Shown here: positions 1-8,294 of the stretch, in pieces
Position numbering within the stretch: position 1 is the first letter of the stretch
Layout of the letters: each line of letters starts with the position of its first letter
Source: Marinobacter persicus
GTDB taxonomy: Bacteria > Pseudomonadota > Gammaproteobacteria > Pseudomonadales > Oleiphilaceae
Reading direction: 5' to 3'
Length of the DNA stretch: 64,000 nucleotides
Assembly (NCBI RefSeq): GCF_900114155.1
Contig: NZ_FOSC01000004.1
Location: forward strand, 1-64,000
Notes under the pieces: model-generated
What the model saw: the letters and a program-made list of their open reading frames with translations, nothing else
Database searches by the model: none
Told to the model about the DNA's origin: nothing
Translations under genes and position numbers: made by a program

Positions 1-371
<371 letters not shown>

Positions 372-375
<4 letters not shown>

Positions 376-782
376 CTGGCCGGCTCCGTCAGCAGCAGTA
401 CCTCGGTATAGCCTCCGGCTTCCAGTACTTCCAGCAGGGCCTCCAGGTCCGCCATGCCAAGATTTTCGTCGGCGGCTATTTTCAGCGGTTTGCTTTCGTC
501 TGGTTCCCTCAGTTCGGGCAGCAGGGTGTCCTTGTTGTAGGTTTCTCCCTGCACCTGCCAGCTCCCGTCGGCCTTGACCATCAAGTCGGCCTCCGGGGTC
601 CGTTCCTGTTCCAGTTGCGCACTGCCGGGCAACTCCGGCAACGGATCGTCGGCCAGCTGGCCCGCCACGATGAAAAACATCAGCAGCAGGAAAACCAGGT
701 TGATCAGCGGCAGAAGCGCATCTTCAACTCGCTCCAATAAGCCTTTGCCGGATGTGGAGGGTGCGGGAACCAGATCTGTCAT
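372..782 (-). CDS. exbD: ExbD/TolR-type biopolymer transport protein (second copy)
   Basis: A 136-residue ExbD/TolR family protein with one transmembrane helix near residues 22-42 preceded by a short cytoplasmic segment, then a periplasmic domain. It is the proton-channel partner of ExbB. The helix region, reading [15 protein letters not shown], has Asn where ExbD/TolR proteins usually carry the critical Asp; the neighbouring copy keeps Asp in LIDVVFILLVFF. It overlaps the upstream exbD by 4 bp and tonB by 4 bp, so the operon is translationally coupled. Two ExbD proteins beside one ExbB suggest a heteromeric complex, possibly with division of labour. Confidence 0.9.
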
Positions 783-1171
783 GAGTCGTTGCGGCTGCGT
801 TGCCAGTGGGCTTCTATTCCGGCGCCATCCAGTGCGCTCAGGGTCTGGGTAAAGTCGGCTAATGCGGTATCTGGCGCGGTGCTTAGGTTGGCTTCACCGA
901 TGCCGGCGGCAGTCAGCGCCGATACCAGTTCTTCCAACGGATAATCCTCGCCCTGCCAGCGCACAGAGCCGTCGGCGGCCACAACCAGTTCCGGCAGTGG
1001 TTCGCCAGTGGACATCCCACGGCTGTCGGTGTTGTTGCCGAGCTCCAGATAGTCCACCGGTAGCAGGCGGGTGGTCAGCATGAAGAACACCAGCAGGATA
1101 AACACCACATCAATCAGTGGTGTTATCCGTATGGGCATTGGCCGGCTGGGACGGGGTTCAACCAGCTGCAT
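779..1171 (-). CDS. exbD: ExbD/TolR-type biopolymer transport protein (first copy)
   Basis: A 130-residue ExbD family protein. The N-terminal segment contains the family pattern PIRITPLIDVVFILLVFFML with the conserved membrane Asp, followed by a periplasmic domain. The ATG at 1171 is preferred over an in-frame TTG at 1177. It overlaps the end of exbB by 14 bp and the next exbD by 4 bp. With ExbB it forms the inner-membrane motor that energises TonB. Confidence 0.92.
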   Translation of the reverse strand: MQLVEPRPSRPMPIRITPLIDVVFILLVFFMLTTRLLPVDYLELGNNTDSRGMSTGEPLPELVVAADGSVRWQGEDYPLEELVSALTAAGIGEANLSTAPDTALADFTQTLSALDGAGIEAHWQRSRNDS

Positions 1172-1949
1172 GGGCAAAGCGGGGGCTGCTGGTAACGCTG
1201 TAATTGCTGTCCGGTTCCGGGCTGCTTTCCCGGTGCGCCGCCGGCGCCGGTGCGGGCTGAGCGGTTTCGGTGCTGGTCAGCGGTGTGACATTGAACACGC
1301 TCACCAGAGCACCGTTGATGTTCTTGTGAATCCGGCGCAGGCGGAACTCAATCCACGCCGCCAGTGCGGCAAACGGAATGGCCACGACTAGCCCCGCCGC
1401 CGTGGTTGCCAGGGCCTCATAGATGCCGCCACTGAGTTGGGTGGCATTGGCACGGCCTTCGGTGGCTGCCATGGCGCTGAAGGCTTCCATCATGCCCATG
1501 ACGGTACCCAGCAACCCGAGCAACGGCGCCAGGGCAGCGATCACTTCGATAATCTTCAGGGGCGCCTCGAACGGCTCCAGTGCATTCTGGGCATCACGCA
1601 CCGCAGTTTCACGAACGGCCGGTATGTTGGTGCTGCGCTGGCAATCCTGCATGGTGTTGGTAAGCAGGTGCAGCAGCGGGTTGGTGCGCCCCAGAAAGCC
1701 GGCCTGTTGCTGTACTTCCTGTGGCCGGGCACTGGCTGGATCTGCCTGCCACTGGTTGAGAAGGTGGCGGAGTTTTCGGCTGAAGCGGGGTGTGTAAAAG
1801 GCGCCGAACAGCATCAGGTAGAAGAAAGTCACCAGGCCGATTACCGCCAGGGCAATCAGCACCACCATGACCGGGCCGCCCATATCAATGAGTTGGGACA
1901 GCGGCCCCTGGGGTAGCAGGGATTCTGAAGCAGCACTTATGGAGTTCAT
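1158..1949 (-). CDS. exbB: ExbB/TolQ/MotA-family proton channel protein
   Basis: About 263 residues with three membrane segments in the usual ExbB arrangement: one near the N-terminus (VMVVLIALAVIGLVTFF) and two in the C-terminal half (APLLGLLGTVMGMMEAF and AAGLVVAIPFAALAAWI). The C-terminal pair carries the MotA/TolQ/ExbB signature. A Pro/Ala/Ser-rich tail of about 35 residues follows and overlaps the exbD start. The ATG at 1949 is chosen over a GTG at 1961; neither has a strong ribosome site. It is first in an exbB-exbD-exbD-tonB operon behind a Fur-like site, pointing to siderophore, haem or cobalamin uptake. Confidence 0.92.
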   Translation of the reverse strand: MNSISAASESLLPQGPLSQLIDMGGPVMVVLIALAVIGLVTFFYLMLFGAFYTPRFSRKLRHLLNQWQADPASARPQEVQQQAGFLGRTNPLLHLLTNTMQDCQRSTNIPAVRETAVRDAQNALEPFEAPLKIIEVIAALAPLLGLLGTVMGMMEAFSAMAATEGRANATQLSGGIYEALATTAAGLVVAIPFAALAAWIEFRLRRIHKNINGALVSVFNVTPLTSTETAQPAPAPAAHRESSPEPDSNYSVTSSPRFAHAAG

Positions 1950-1986
1950 GGCTATACGCACCGATTATCGAAACCTGAAGTGAATG

Positions 1987-2005
1987 GTAACGATTATCAG
2001 TAAAA
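1987..2005 (-). promoter_or_regulatory. Putative Fur box upstream of exbB
   Basis: On the minus strand this reads TTTACTGATAATCGTTACC. It matches the 19-bp Fur consensus at about 14 positions, including the central TGATAATC. It lies 38 bp upstream of the exbB ATG, as expected for iron repression of a TonB system. This is a by-eye match. Confidence 0.6.
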
Positions 2006-2038
2006 TTACAAGTCAAGAACTCATCCTGTTTGCAGCTT

Positions 2039-2806
2039 TTAGCCAATCCAGCCCGATGAGATCGCCGCCTGCCAGAGTAGCCTTAATGCCAGCAGGGTCA
2101 GGGCAATGTTGAATACCCAGCTGAACCAGCGATTGCTCATGGTGTTGAGCAGGTGCAGGCCGACCCAGGTGCCGGCAAAGCCGCAGGCAATCATGGCCAG
2201 AATGAACAGTAACCAATCGGAGAACACGAAGCCGGCGACGGTAAAGACCAATGCCTTCGGCGCGTGTTGTAACACCATGGCGGTGGCAAAGGTGGAAACG
2301 GTGCGAAACCGGTCGGTATGGATCTGTTTGATGAACGCCGCCACCAGCGGGCCGGTGGCACCGACGAACAGGCTGATAAAACTGGTAACGGCCGAGGCCA
2401 GAAGAATGCCCGGCGTACCAAAGGAAGCCTTGGGCAGCTTCGGCCCCCAGCACAAATAAAGGACAAAAAGCGCGATGGTCAGTTGCCACAGGTATTCGGG
2501 AAGATCCACCAGCAACCAGGCGCCCAGCGCAGAGCCGACTAAAACGCCCGGAGCAAAGGCGGCAATCACTCTCCAGTCGATGTGCTTGCGGGTGAGCGTG
2601 GCGCGGCCGGCGTTGGAGCCGAGCTGAATCATGCCATGCACGGGAATAATCGCGGCCGGCGGCATCCAGGACGCCATCAAGACCAGCAGCAACACGCCGC
2701 CACCGGCACCAAGGGTGGCGGTGATCATGGAGGTAACGGCCGAGGCCAGCAACAAAAACAGGCCGACGCCGGAACCGATGGCCTCCGGGAAAAAACTCAG
2801 CTCCAT
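2039..2806 (-). CDS. TauE/SafE (TSUP) family membrane permease
   Basis: About 255 residues, almost entirely hydrophobic with roughly eight predicted membrane helices. It has the two-fold repeat typical of TSUP/TauE-SafE transporters; the repeats begin near AVTSMITATLGAGGG and AVTSFISLFVGATGP. Family members export sulfite, sulfoacetate or related organosulfur anions; the substrate here is unknown. The ATG at 2806 has AGGTGAG upstream at good spacing and is preferred over a GTG at 2815. It reads toward exbB but is separated from it by the Fur-like site. Confidence 0.88.
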   Translation of the reverse strand: MELSFFPEAIGSGVGLFLLLASAVTSMITATLGAGGGVLLLVLMASWMPPAAIIPVHGMIQLGSNAGRATLTRKHIDWRVIAAFAPGVLVGSALGAWLLVDLPEYLWQLTIALFVLYLCWGPKLPKASFGTPGILLASAVTSFISLFVGATGPLVAAFIKQIHTDRFRTVSTFATAMVLQHAPKALVFTVAGFVFSDWLLFILAMIACGFAGTWVGLHLLNTMSNRWFSWVFNIALTLLALRLLWQAAISSGWIG

Positions 2807-2845
2807 GAAGCTCACCTATGTCTATTAGTTTTTAAACGGGTGCTG

Positions 2846-3007
2846 GAACGAGCGGGGCAGGCCTTTCCAAAACACGCCTCGCAAGTACGTCCCTGGCAGA
2901 TTTTTGCTCCTGCAAAATCTGCACTTCCGCCTTCCATGGCGGGCGTAGTCTTGACTGCAGCCATCCATGGCTGCAGACAGTTTTGGAAAGGCCTGCCCCG
3001 CTCGTTC
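2846..3007 (-). repeat. Structured intergenic repeat, copy A (closed three-arm hairpin element)
   Basis: A 162-bp element between the divergent TauE gene and the hypothetical gene at 3181. A perfect 28-bp inverted repeat (2846-2873 with 2980-3007) encloses three hairpins: 2896-2922, 2926-2941 and 2955-2976. Read on the minus strand the arm loops are UGGA, AUGGAA and AGGA. The interior is nearly identical to copy C at 27159-27314. The short ORFs here are artefacts of the repeat. The rest of the 2807-3180 gap shows nothing recognisable. Confidence 0.9.
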
Positions 3008-3180
3008 TCGCACCAATCAATTAACCGCCGAGTTTTCCGCGTTTAACGAGTAATGTCCAGCAGGGGTTGTGATCCGTCTTCATCGCCTCCACGTTTATCT
3101 TTCTTACCGGAACAGGCTATGCTGTGGTTGAGGGAACCCGTTTCCCACCGACCCTGATGGCATCGAGGAGGCGAGCATTT

Positions 3181-3783
3181 ATGAACCAATCGATGGCAAT
3201 CGACGATCTGGTGTCTGTCGCACAGGCCGAAGCCATGGGAGAACTGGATGCTCCGATGATGGCCATTGTGCTCTCAAGCGAAGAGAGCTATGACCTGCCC
3301 ATTAACTCCCTGGAAAGCGATGCCGACAAGGCCCGCTGGGGTCTGATTCTGCGTGCAGCCCGCGAGCACGTGGAAGCCGATGCTGTCGCGGTACTTTACC
3401 CGGCCTGGACAACAATCCGTCGCAAGCCTTCGGAAACCGACGCGGTGCAGGTGACCGATGACTCGGATGAAGATGATGACAAGGGGCCGATAGATACGCT
3501 GTTTGTCCAGCTGCACACCCGTGACCGGATTTACTGGCGCGGTTTCGAGCAGATTCGGGATCCCAAGCATCGGCGGATTATCGGTTTCCGGCGCATCAAG
3601 GCGCTATCCACCGATTACGACCGCGACAACGCACCGTCGGTGACCGCCTGGCTGGATACACTGTTTGAACCCTTGCCGGAAGAGGGCGAGGAAACCGCCG
3701 TCGATCGTGAACTGGCGGACCTGCTTGAAGAGCCGGAAGTCAGCGCCGCACTCTACCCCCGGCACATGCGCTCACTTCACTGA
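3181..3783 (+). CDS. Hypothetical protein with acidic C-terminal half
   Basis: A 200-residue soluble protein without signal peptide or membrane helix, not assigned to a family. The start at 3181 is chosen because GAGGAGG lies 9 bases upstream; in-frame starts at 3124 and 3157 lack such a site. The middle has a run of acidic residues around DDSDEDDDKG, then a segment resembling a small mixed alpha/beta domain. It stands alone, converging on the HDOD gene, with a hairpin between them. Confidence 0.7.
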   Translation: MNQSMAIDDLVSVAQAEAMGELDAPMMAIVLSSEESYDLPINSLESDADKARWGLILRAAREHVEADAVAVLYPAWTTIRRKPSETDAVQVTDDSDEDDDKGPIDTLFVQLHTRDRIYWRGFEQIRDPKHRRIIGFRRIKALSTDYDRDNAPSVTAWLDTLFEPLPEEGEETAVDRELADLLEEPEVSAALYPRHMRSLH

Positions 3784-3787
3784 ACCG

Positions 3788-3809
3788 GCAGCCCGGTAAA
3801 TCGGGCTGC
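3788..3809. terminator. Hairpin between convergent genes
   Basis: GCAGCCCG and CGGGCTGC pair around a six-base loop, between the stop codons of the hypothetical gene and the convergent HDOD gene. No clear T-tract follows on the plus strand, so it may be a weak or bidirectional terminator. Confidence 0.45.
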
Positions 3810-4417
3810 TATCGCGCCGACATCAACGCCAGGCACAGCTGGGCATTCTGTATGAAATGGGCAAACGCTTCTTCCTGTTGTTTTGACGGCACATAGCCGG
3901 CCGCCGCATTGTCCGCGTAAAACAGCCCGACCAGTCGCCCTTTGGCGGTCAGTGTCCCCACCAGTCCCCGGGTGATTTCCAGGAACGTGGTATGGAGAAC
4001 GGCCCGCTGAGCCTCGATGGGCGGCTCCTCCAGCCGCAGCCGCTCCTCCAGCTCCGTGGCCTGGTCGGTCTCGCAGGACCAGAACGCCAGTTCACCGATG
4101 TTCATCAACAGCGCGCCGATGAAAACTTCCTCCAGCGCCTGCTCTTTTGTGCTTGGCAGCAGGCACCTGGCCTGAACGGCGGCGTGAATGGCCCGGCTGA
4201 CGGTGCTCACCTGGGTGGCGGAGCGGTTGTAAAACACGGTGTTTGACAGGCGAAGCACCTGCGAGGTGAGCTGGGCGTCGTTCAGAATCACGTTGGCCAG
4301 TTCGTTGACCGTGCTGTTCTGGCTTTCGGTCAGCTCATTGATGCGCCGGAGTGTGTTGGCCAGAACCGGCAGCTCGACCTTGCTCAGATAAGAAACCCAT
4401 GCCTGGGTGGAATTCAT
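3809..4417 (-). CDS. Short HDOD-domain protein with apparent internal gaps
   Basis: About 202 residues. The N-terminal part has the start of an HDOD domain (LPVLANTLRRINEL, ILNDAQLTSQVLRLSNTVFY, VSTVSRAI), which in relatives is linked to signalling output. Normally a helix-rich core follows SRAI, but here it joins directly to HAAVQARCLL. Later, LEITRGL is followed almost at once by RLVGLFYAD, which belongs near the C-terminus of the roughly 500-residue relatives I recall. The ORF is uninterrupted, so this looks like in-frame shrinkage. The ATG at 4417 is used; an in-frame TTG at 4468 is an alternative. Confidence 0.65.
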   Translation of the reverse strand: MNSTQAWVSYLSKVELPVLANTLRRINELTESQNSTVNELANVILNDAQLTSQVLRLSNTVFYNRSATQVSTVSRAIHAAVQARCLLPSTKEQALEEVFIGALLMNIGELAFWSCETDQATELEERLRLEEPPIEAQRAVLHTTFLEITRGLVGTLTAKGRLVGLFYADNAAAGYVPSKQQEEAFAHFIQNAQLCLALMSAR

Positions 4418-4652
4418 CCTTGAGGGCGGGTGTTCCGGAGTTGTTGTCACAGCTCGAATGCGCCTCAATCGGAAAATGGACAGTTGTTAATATGCGTTGG
4501 TTTTGTCAGTTTAGACGACAGCACATCGGCCTGTCAGGTAGCCAATGGTGTACGGGCAACTACACAGATGCCGTTGCTGCGAATGATTCGGGTTTGCCCG
4601 GCAAATAGGCTATAATCGCGCGTTTTAACGGCGCACCTGCAAGGCACTGATC

Positions 4653-5660
4653 GTGATTGTATTTGACCAGGTACAGAAGTCTTACCAGGTGGGCGGCCGG
4701 GCGATCCCCGCGCTGCACCCCACCAGTATGACCATCGACACCGGCGAAGTCTTCGGCATCGTCGGCCACTCCGGCGCGGGCAAATCCACCCTCGTGCGGC
4801 TGATCAACCGGCTGGAACCGTCTTCCGGCGGGCGTATTCTGATTGATGACGAAGACATCAACCGCTACAACCCGGCCGAGTTGCGTGCTTTTCGCCGCAA
4901 GGTGGGCATGATCTTCCAGCACTTTAACCTGTTGTCCTCGAAAACCGTGGCCGACAATATCGCTTTCCCCATGAAGCTGGCCGGCATCTATTCAAAAAAA
5001 GAGATCCGCGAGCGGGTGGAAGAGCTGCTGGCCCGGGTGAGCCTGAGTGACCACGCCAACAAATACCCGACCCAGCTCTCTGGTGGTCAGAAGCAGCGTG
5101 TGGGCATCGCCCGTGCCCTTGCCTGTCGGCCCACCATCCTGCTGTGCGACGAAGCCACCAGCGCCCTGGACCCGCAAACCACGCAATCGGTGCTGAAATT
5201 GCTGGCGGACATTAACAAGGAACTGGGCCTGACCATCGTACTGATCACCCACGAAATGGACGTGGTGCGCCGTGTCTGCGACCGAGTGGCCGTGATGGAT
5301 GCCGGCGAAGTGGTGGAAATGGGGCCGGTTAGCGAAGTGTTCCTGCATCCTCAGCATCCCACTACCAGGGATTTCGTGTTTGAAAGCGAAAACGTCGACC
5401 GGGATGAGCTTCAGGAAGACCTGCAGAAAGCCGAAGGCCGAATCCTGCGTCTGACCTTCAAGGGCGAATCCACCTACAAGCCGCTGCTGGGCAGCGTCGC
5501 CCGGGAATCCGGTGTGGATTTCAGCATCCTCTCTGGTCGCATTGACCACATCAAGGACACCCCCTACGGCCAGCTGACCCTGTCGCTGGTGGGCGGTGAT
5601 CTGGACATTGCCATGCAGGCGCTGGAAGCCGCCGACGTGCACGTGGAGGTGGTACGCTGA
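4653..5660 (+). CDS. metN: Methionine ABC transporter ATP-binding protein MetN
   Basis: 335 residues. It powers D/L-methionine import. Walker A GHSGAGKS is at about 38-45, the ABC signature [15 protein letters not shown] near 142, Walker [13 protein letters not shown] and the switch histidine in LITHEMD follow. The last 70 or so residues form the NIL domain, which in E. coli MetN binds methionine and inhibits transport. The start is GTG at 4653 with AAGG upstream. It overlaps metI by one base (TGATG). The 235-bp gap upstream shows no SAM riboswitch that I can recognise. Confidence 0.96.
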   Translation: MIVFDQVQKSYQVGGRAIPALHPTSMTIDTGEVFGIVGHSGAGKSTLVRLINRLEPSSGGRILIDDEDINRYNPAELRAFRRKVGMIFQHFNLLSSKTVADNIAFPMKLAGIYSKKEIRERVEELLARVSLSDHANKYPTQLSGGQKQRVGIARALACRPTILLCDEATSALDPQTTQSVLKLLADINKELGLTIVLITHEMDVVRRVCDRVAVMDAGEVVEMGPVSEVFLHPQHPTTRDFVFESENVDRDELQEDLQKAEGRILRLTFKGESTYKPLLGSVARESGVDFSILSGRIDHIKDTPYGQLTLSLVGGDLDIAMQALEAADVHVEVVR

Positions 5661-6325
5661 TGGAAGCTTTACTGACGAATGTAGACTGGACGGAAATCGG
5701 CCTGGCCAGTTGGGACACCCTGGTCATGGTGGGCATGTCTCTGTTGTTCAGCGTGTTGATTGGCCTGCCGATTGGCGTGCTGCTGTTCCTGTTCGGCAAA
5801 CGCCAGCTGCTGGAGCAGCCCGTGGCTTATGCCGTGCTGTCTTTTGTGGTGAACGTGCTGCGTTCCGTGCCGTTTATCATTCTGCTGATTGTGATGATCC
5901 CGTTCACCGTCATGTTGATTGGCACCTCACTGGGCGTGGCGGGTGCCATTCCCCCGTTGGTGGCCGGTGGCGCGCCCTTCTTTGCCCGGCTGGTGGAAAC
6001 CTCCCTGCGGGAAGTGGATCGGGGCATCATCGAAGCCACCCAGGCCATGGGTGCCAACGTTCGCCAGATCATCTTCGGCGCCTTGTTGCCGGAGGCGCTT
6101 CCGGGCATTATCGCAGGTATCACGGTTACCGCGATCACGCTGGTGTCCTACGCTGCCATGTCCGGCGTTATCGGCGGTGGCGGCCTGGGTGACCTGGCCA
6201 TTCGCTTCGGTTACCAGCGCTTTCAGACAGATGTGATGGTCATTACCGTCGCTCTGCTGGTAATCTTCGTACAAGTATTGCAAATGGTTGGTGACCGCCT
6301 GGTGCTGTACTTCAGCCGGCGCTAA
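5660..6325 (+). CDS. metI: Methionine ABC transporter permease MetI
   Basis: 221 residues with five to six membrane helices and the binding-protein-dependent permease EAA loop (EATQAMGANVRQIIFGALLP at about residues 129-148) that docks on MetN. It forms the homodimeric channel for methionine. It overlaps metN by one base and is separated from metQ by a 266-bp gap holding structured repeat copy B, so membrane and binding-protein parts of the operon are physically divided. Confidence 0.96.
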   Translation: MEALLTNVDWTEIGLASWDTLVMVGMSLLFSVLIGLPIGVLLFLFGKRQLLEQPVAYAVLSFVVNVLRSVPFIILLIVMIPFTVMLIGTSLGVAGAIPPLVAGGAPFFARLVETSLREVDRGIIEATQAMGANVRQIIFGALLPEALPGIIAGITVTAITLVSYAAMSGVIGGGGLGDLAIRFGYQRFQTDVMVITVALLVIFVQVLQMVGDRLVLYFSRR

Positions 6326-6340
6326 CTCCGAATCAGCGCG

Positions 6341-6495
6341 CCCTTGCGGCACCTCCTCCAGAAACTGTTGAGGGCCATGGATGGCCCGATTCAAGAGCAC
6401 GACCGCCAAGGATGGCGAAAGTGCAGATTTTGCAGGAGCAAAAATCTGCCATGGAAGTGCTTGTAGGCGTGTTTCTGGAGGAGGTGCCGCAAGGG
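6341..6495 (+). repeat. Structured intergenic repeat, copy B, between metI and metQ
   Basis: A 155-bp element. A perfect 25-bp inverted repeat (6341-6365 with 6471-6495) encloses three hairpins: 6372-6387 (loop UGGA), 6403-6418 (loop AGGA) and 6423-6449 (loop AGGA with one bulged A). The outer arms differ in sequence from copies A and C but still pair perfectly, while the 27-base third hairpin is identical in A, B and C. It lies within the metN-metI-metQ transcription unit. Confidence 0.9.
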
Positions 6496-6591
6496 GGGGC
6501 GTCTGGCTCTCAACAGTTTCTGGAGACGGCCGGCCACACCGTGCATAGACCTTTTTCGAGCCTTCAAAGAATTTCAAACAGGAGCATAATA

Positions 6592-7377
6592 ATGAACTTC
6601 AAGAAAACTCTGGTGGCCGTAGCCGCCGCAGCAAGTCTTTTTTCCACCACCGCCCTGGCCGAAAAACTGTCAGTCGCCGCCACCCCGGTACCCCACGCCG
6701 AACTGCTGGAATTCGTAAAGCCGGCTCTGGCCGAGCAGGGTGTGGAGCTGGACGTGAAAGTTTTCACCGACTACGTGCAGCCCAACATCCAGGTGGACCA
6801 GAAGCGCCTGGACGCCAACTTCTTCCAGCACCAGCCGTATCTGGATGAGTTTAACGACGGCCGTGGTACCAACCTGGTGACCGTTGCCGGCATTCACGTT
6901 GAGCCGTTTGGCGCGTATTCCAACAAGATCGACTCACTGGACGATCTGAAAGACGGCGCCGTGGTTGCTATTCCGAACGATCCCACCAACGGCGGCCGTG
7001 CCCTGTTGTTGCTGCAGAAAGCCGGTCTGATCACCCTGGAAGACGAAAGCAAGATCACCGCCACCCCGCGTGACATTGCTGACAACCCGAAAGACCTGGA
7101 TTTCAAGGAACTGGAAGCCGCTACCCTGCCGCGTATTCTGGGCCAGGTGGACATCGCCCTGATTAACACCAACTACGCTCTGGAAGCAGGACTGAACCCG
7201 TCTGAGGACGCGTTGATCATCGAAGGCTCTGAGTCACCGTACGTGAACATCCTGGTGGCCCGTCCGGATAACAAGGACAGCGAGGCCATGCAGAAGCTGG
7301 CCAAAGCCCTGCAGTCCGAGGATGTGAAGGCGTTCATCAAGGAAAACTACGAAGGCGCGGTGGTTCCGGCATTCTGA
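6592..7377 (+). CDS. metQ: Methionine-binding periplasmic protein MetQ (NlpA family)
   Basis: 261 residues. A signal peptide (about 1-23, cleavage after TTALA) precedes the NlpA-family domain starting KLSVAATPVPHAELL. It captures methionine and delivers it to MetI. Many relatives are lipoproteins, but no lipobox Cys is visible here, so this one is probably soluble. The ATG at 6592 follows AGGAG; the longer upstream reading frame runs through repeat B and is not coding. A terminator follows. Confidence 0.95.
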   Translation: MNFKKTLVAVAAAASLFSTTALAEKLSVAATPVPHAELLEFVKPALAEQGVELDVKVFTDYVQPNIQVDQKRLDANFFQHQPYLDEFNDGRGTNLVTVAGIHVEPFGAYSNKIDSLDDLKDGAVVAIPNDPTNGGRALLLLQKAGLITLEDESKITATPRDIADNPKDLDFKELEAATLPRILGQVDIALINTNYALEAGLNPSEDALIIEGSESPYVNILVARPDNKDSEAMQKLAKALQSEDVKAFIKENYEGAVVPAF

Positions 7378-7391
7378 TCGCTGGCCTTCAC

Positions 7392-7453
7392 GGCGGGCAA
7401 CCTTGCCCGCCACCCATAAAAAAACCGGGCCGCCTGAGCAGCCCGGTTTTTTT
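7392..7453 (+). terminator. metQ: metQ terminator: double hairpin with T-tract
   Basis: A first hairpin (GGCGGGCAA/TTGCCCGCC, 7392-7411) is followed by AAACCGGGC/GCCCGGTTT at about 7422-7449 with a T-tract on the plus strand and an A-tract before it. The second stem is therefore bidirectional and can serve both metQ and the convergent peroxiredoxin gene. Confidence 0.85.
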
Positions 7454-7492
7454 ATGCCTGAACTTTTTACACTTTAATACAGGGCTGGCGGA

Positions 7493-8146
7493 TCAGTCGC
7501 CGCTCCAGTTGGCTGTCGGGTCCGGCGTCATGCGCAGGTACGACTTCACGGCCTTGTAGCCTTTCGGGAAGCGTTGCTTGATCTCATCCTCGTCCTGCAG
7601 AGACGGCACGATAACCACGTCGCCGCCACGTTCCCAGTTGCCCGGGGTGGCCACCTTGTGCTCGTCGGTCAGCTGCAGGGAATCGATCACCCGCAGTACT
7701 TCGTTGAAGTTACGACCGGTGGAAGCCGGGTAAGTAATGATCAGACGAATCTTCTTGTTCGGATCAATAATGAACAGCGAACGTACAGTCAGGGTGCTGT
7801 CGGCGTTCGGGTGGATCATGTCGTACAGTTCGGACACCTTGCCGTCGTGGTCGGCAATGATCGGGAAGTTAACGGCACAACCCTGTGTTTCGTTGATGTC
7901 CTTGATCCATTCCTTGTGGGAATCGACAGGATCCACGCTCAGGGCAATGGCCTTGACGTTACGCTTCTCGAATTCGTCTTTGAGTTTGGCGGTCAGGCCC
8001 AGCTCGGTGGTGCACACCGGCGTGAAATCCGCGGGATGTGAAAACAGAACGCCCCAGCTGTCGCCCAGCCAGTCATGAAAACTGATTTTGCCTTCACTGG
8101 AATCCTGTTCGAAGTCCGGTGCGGTATCTCCTAAACGCAGGCTCAT
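7493..8146 (-). CDS. 1-Cys peroxiredoxin (Prx6/AhpC-TSA family)
   Basis: 217 residues. It reduces hydrogen and alkyl peroxides in the cytoplasm. The peroxidatic Cys is Cys45 in DFTPVCTTE, the family-specific form of PxxxTxxC. The length and the C-terminal domain (VIVPSLQDEDEIKQRFPKG) match the Prx6 subgroup rather than short 2-Cys AhpC. The ATG at 8146 follows AAGGAG; an in-frame GTG two codons earlier is less likely. It is monocistronic and convergent with metQ. Confidence 0.94.
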   Translation of the reverse strand: MSLRLGDTAPDFEQDSSEGKISFHDWLGDSWGVLFSHPADFTPVCTTELGLTAKLKDEFEKRNVKAIALSVDPVDSHKEWIKDINETQGCAVNFPIIADHDGKVSELYDMIHPNADSTLTVRSLFIIDPNKKIRLIITYPASTGRNFNEVLRVIDSLQLTDEHKVATPGNWERGGDVVIVPSLQDEDEIKQRFPKGYKAVKSYLRMTPDPTANWSGD

Positions 8147-8294
8147 AAACACTCTCCTTTTGGTGTCTTGATGGAAGCATTCTCTTCGTGGCTTCTACGT
8201 ATGTTGGCGCGACAAGGGCGGAAAACAAGAGTCCGGCGAGTCATCGCTGTAATTATTTGCGCACATCCTTATGCGCTGTGTGACTATCCGCCGG

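Noticed and set aside
2825..3020. Short ORFs of about 60 residues across repeat A, and similar ORFs in repeats B, C and D
   Set aside because: They translate the hairpin arms of the structured repeats; similarity among them reflects the repeated DNA, and no ribosome sites fit.
4418..4652. SAM riboswitch or T-box before metN
   Set aside because: No recognisable aptamer pattern or terminator pair was seen in the gap.
7418..7453. metQ terminator considered as another member of the structured repeat family
   Set aside because: Single short stem with A and T tracts and no GGA loop; an ordinary bidirectional terminator.
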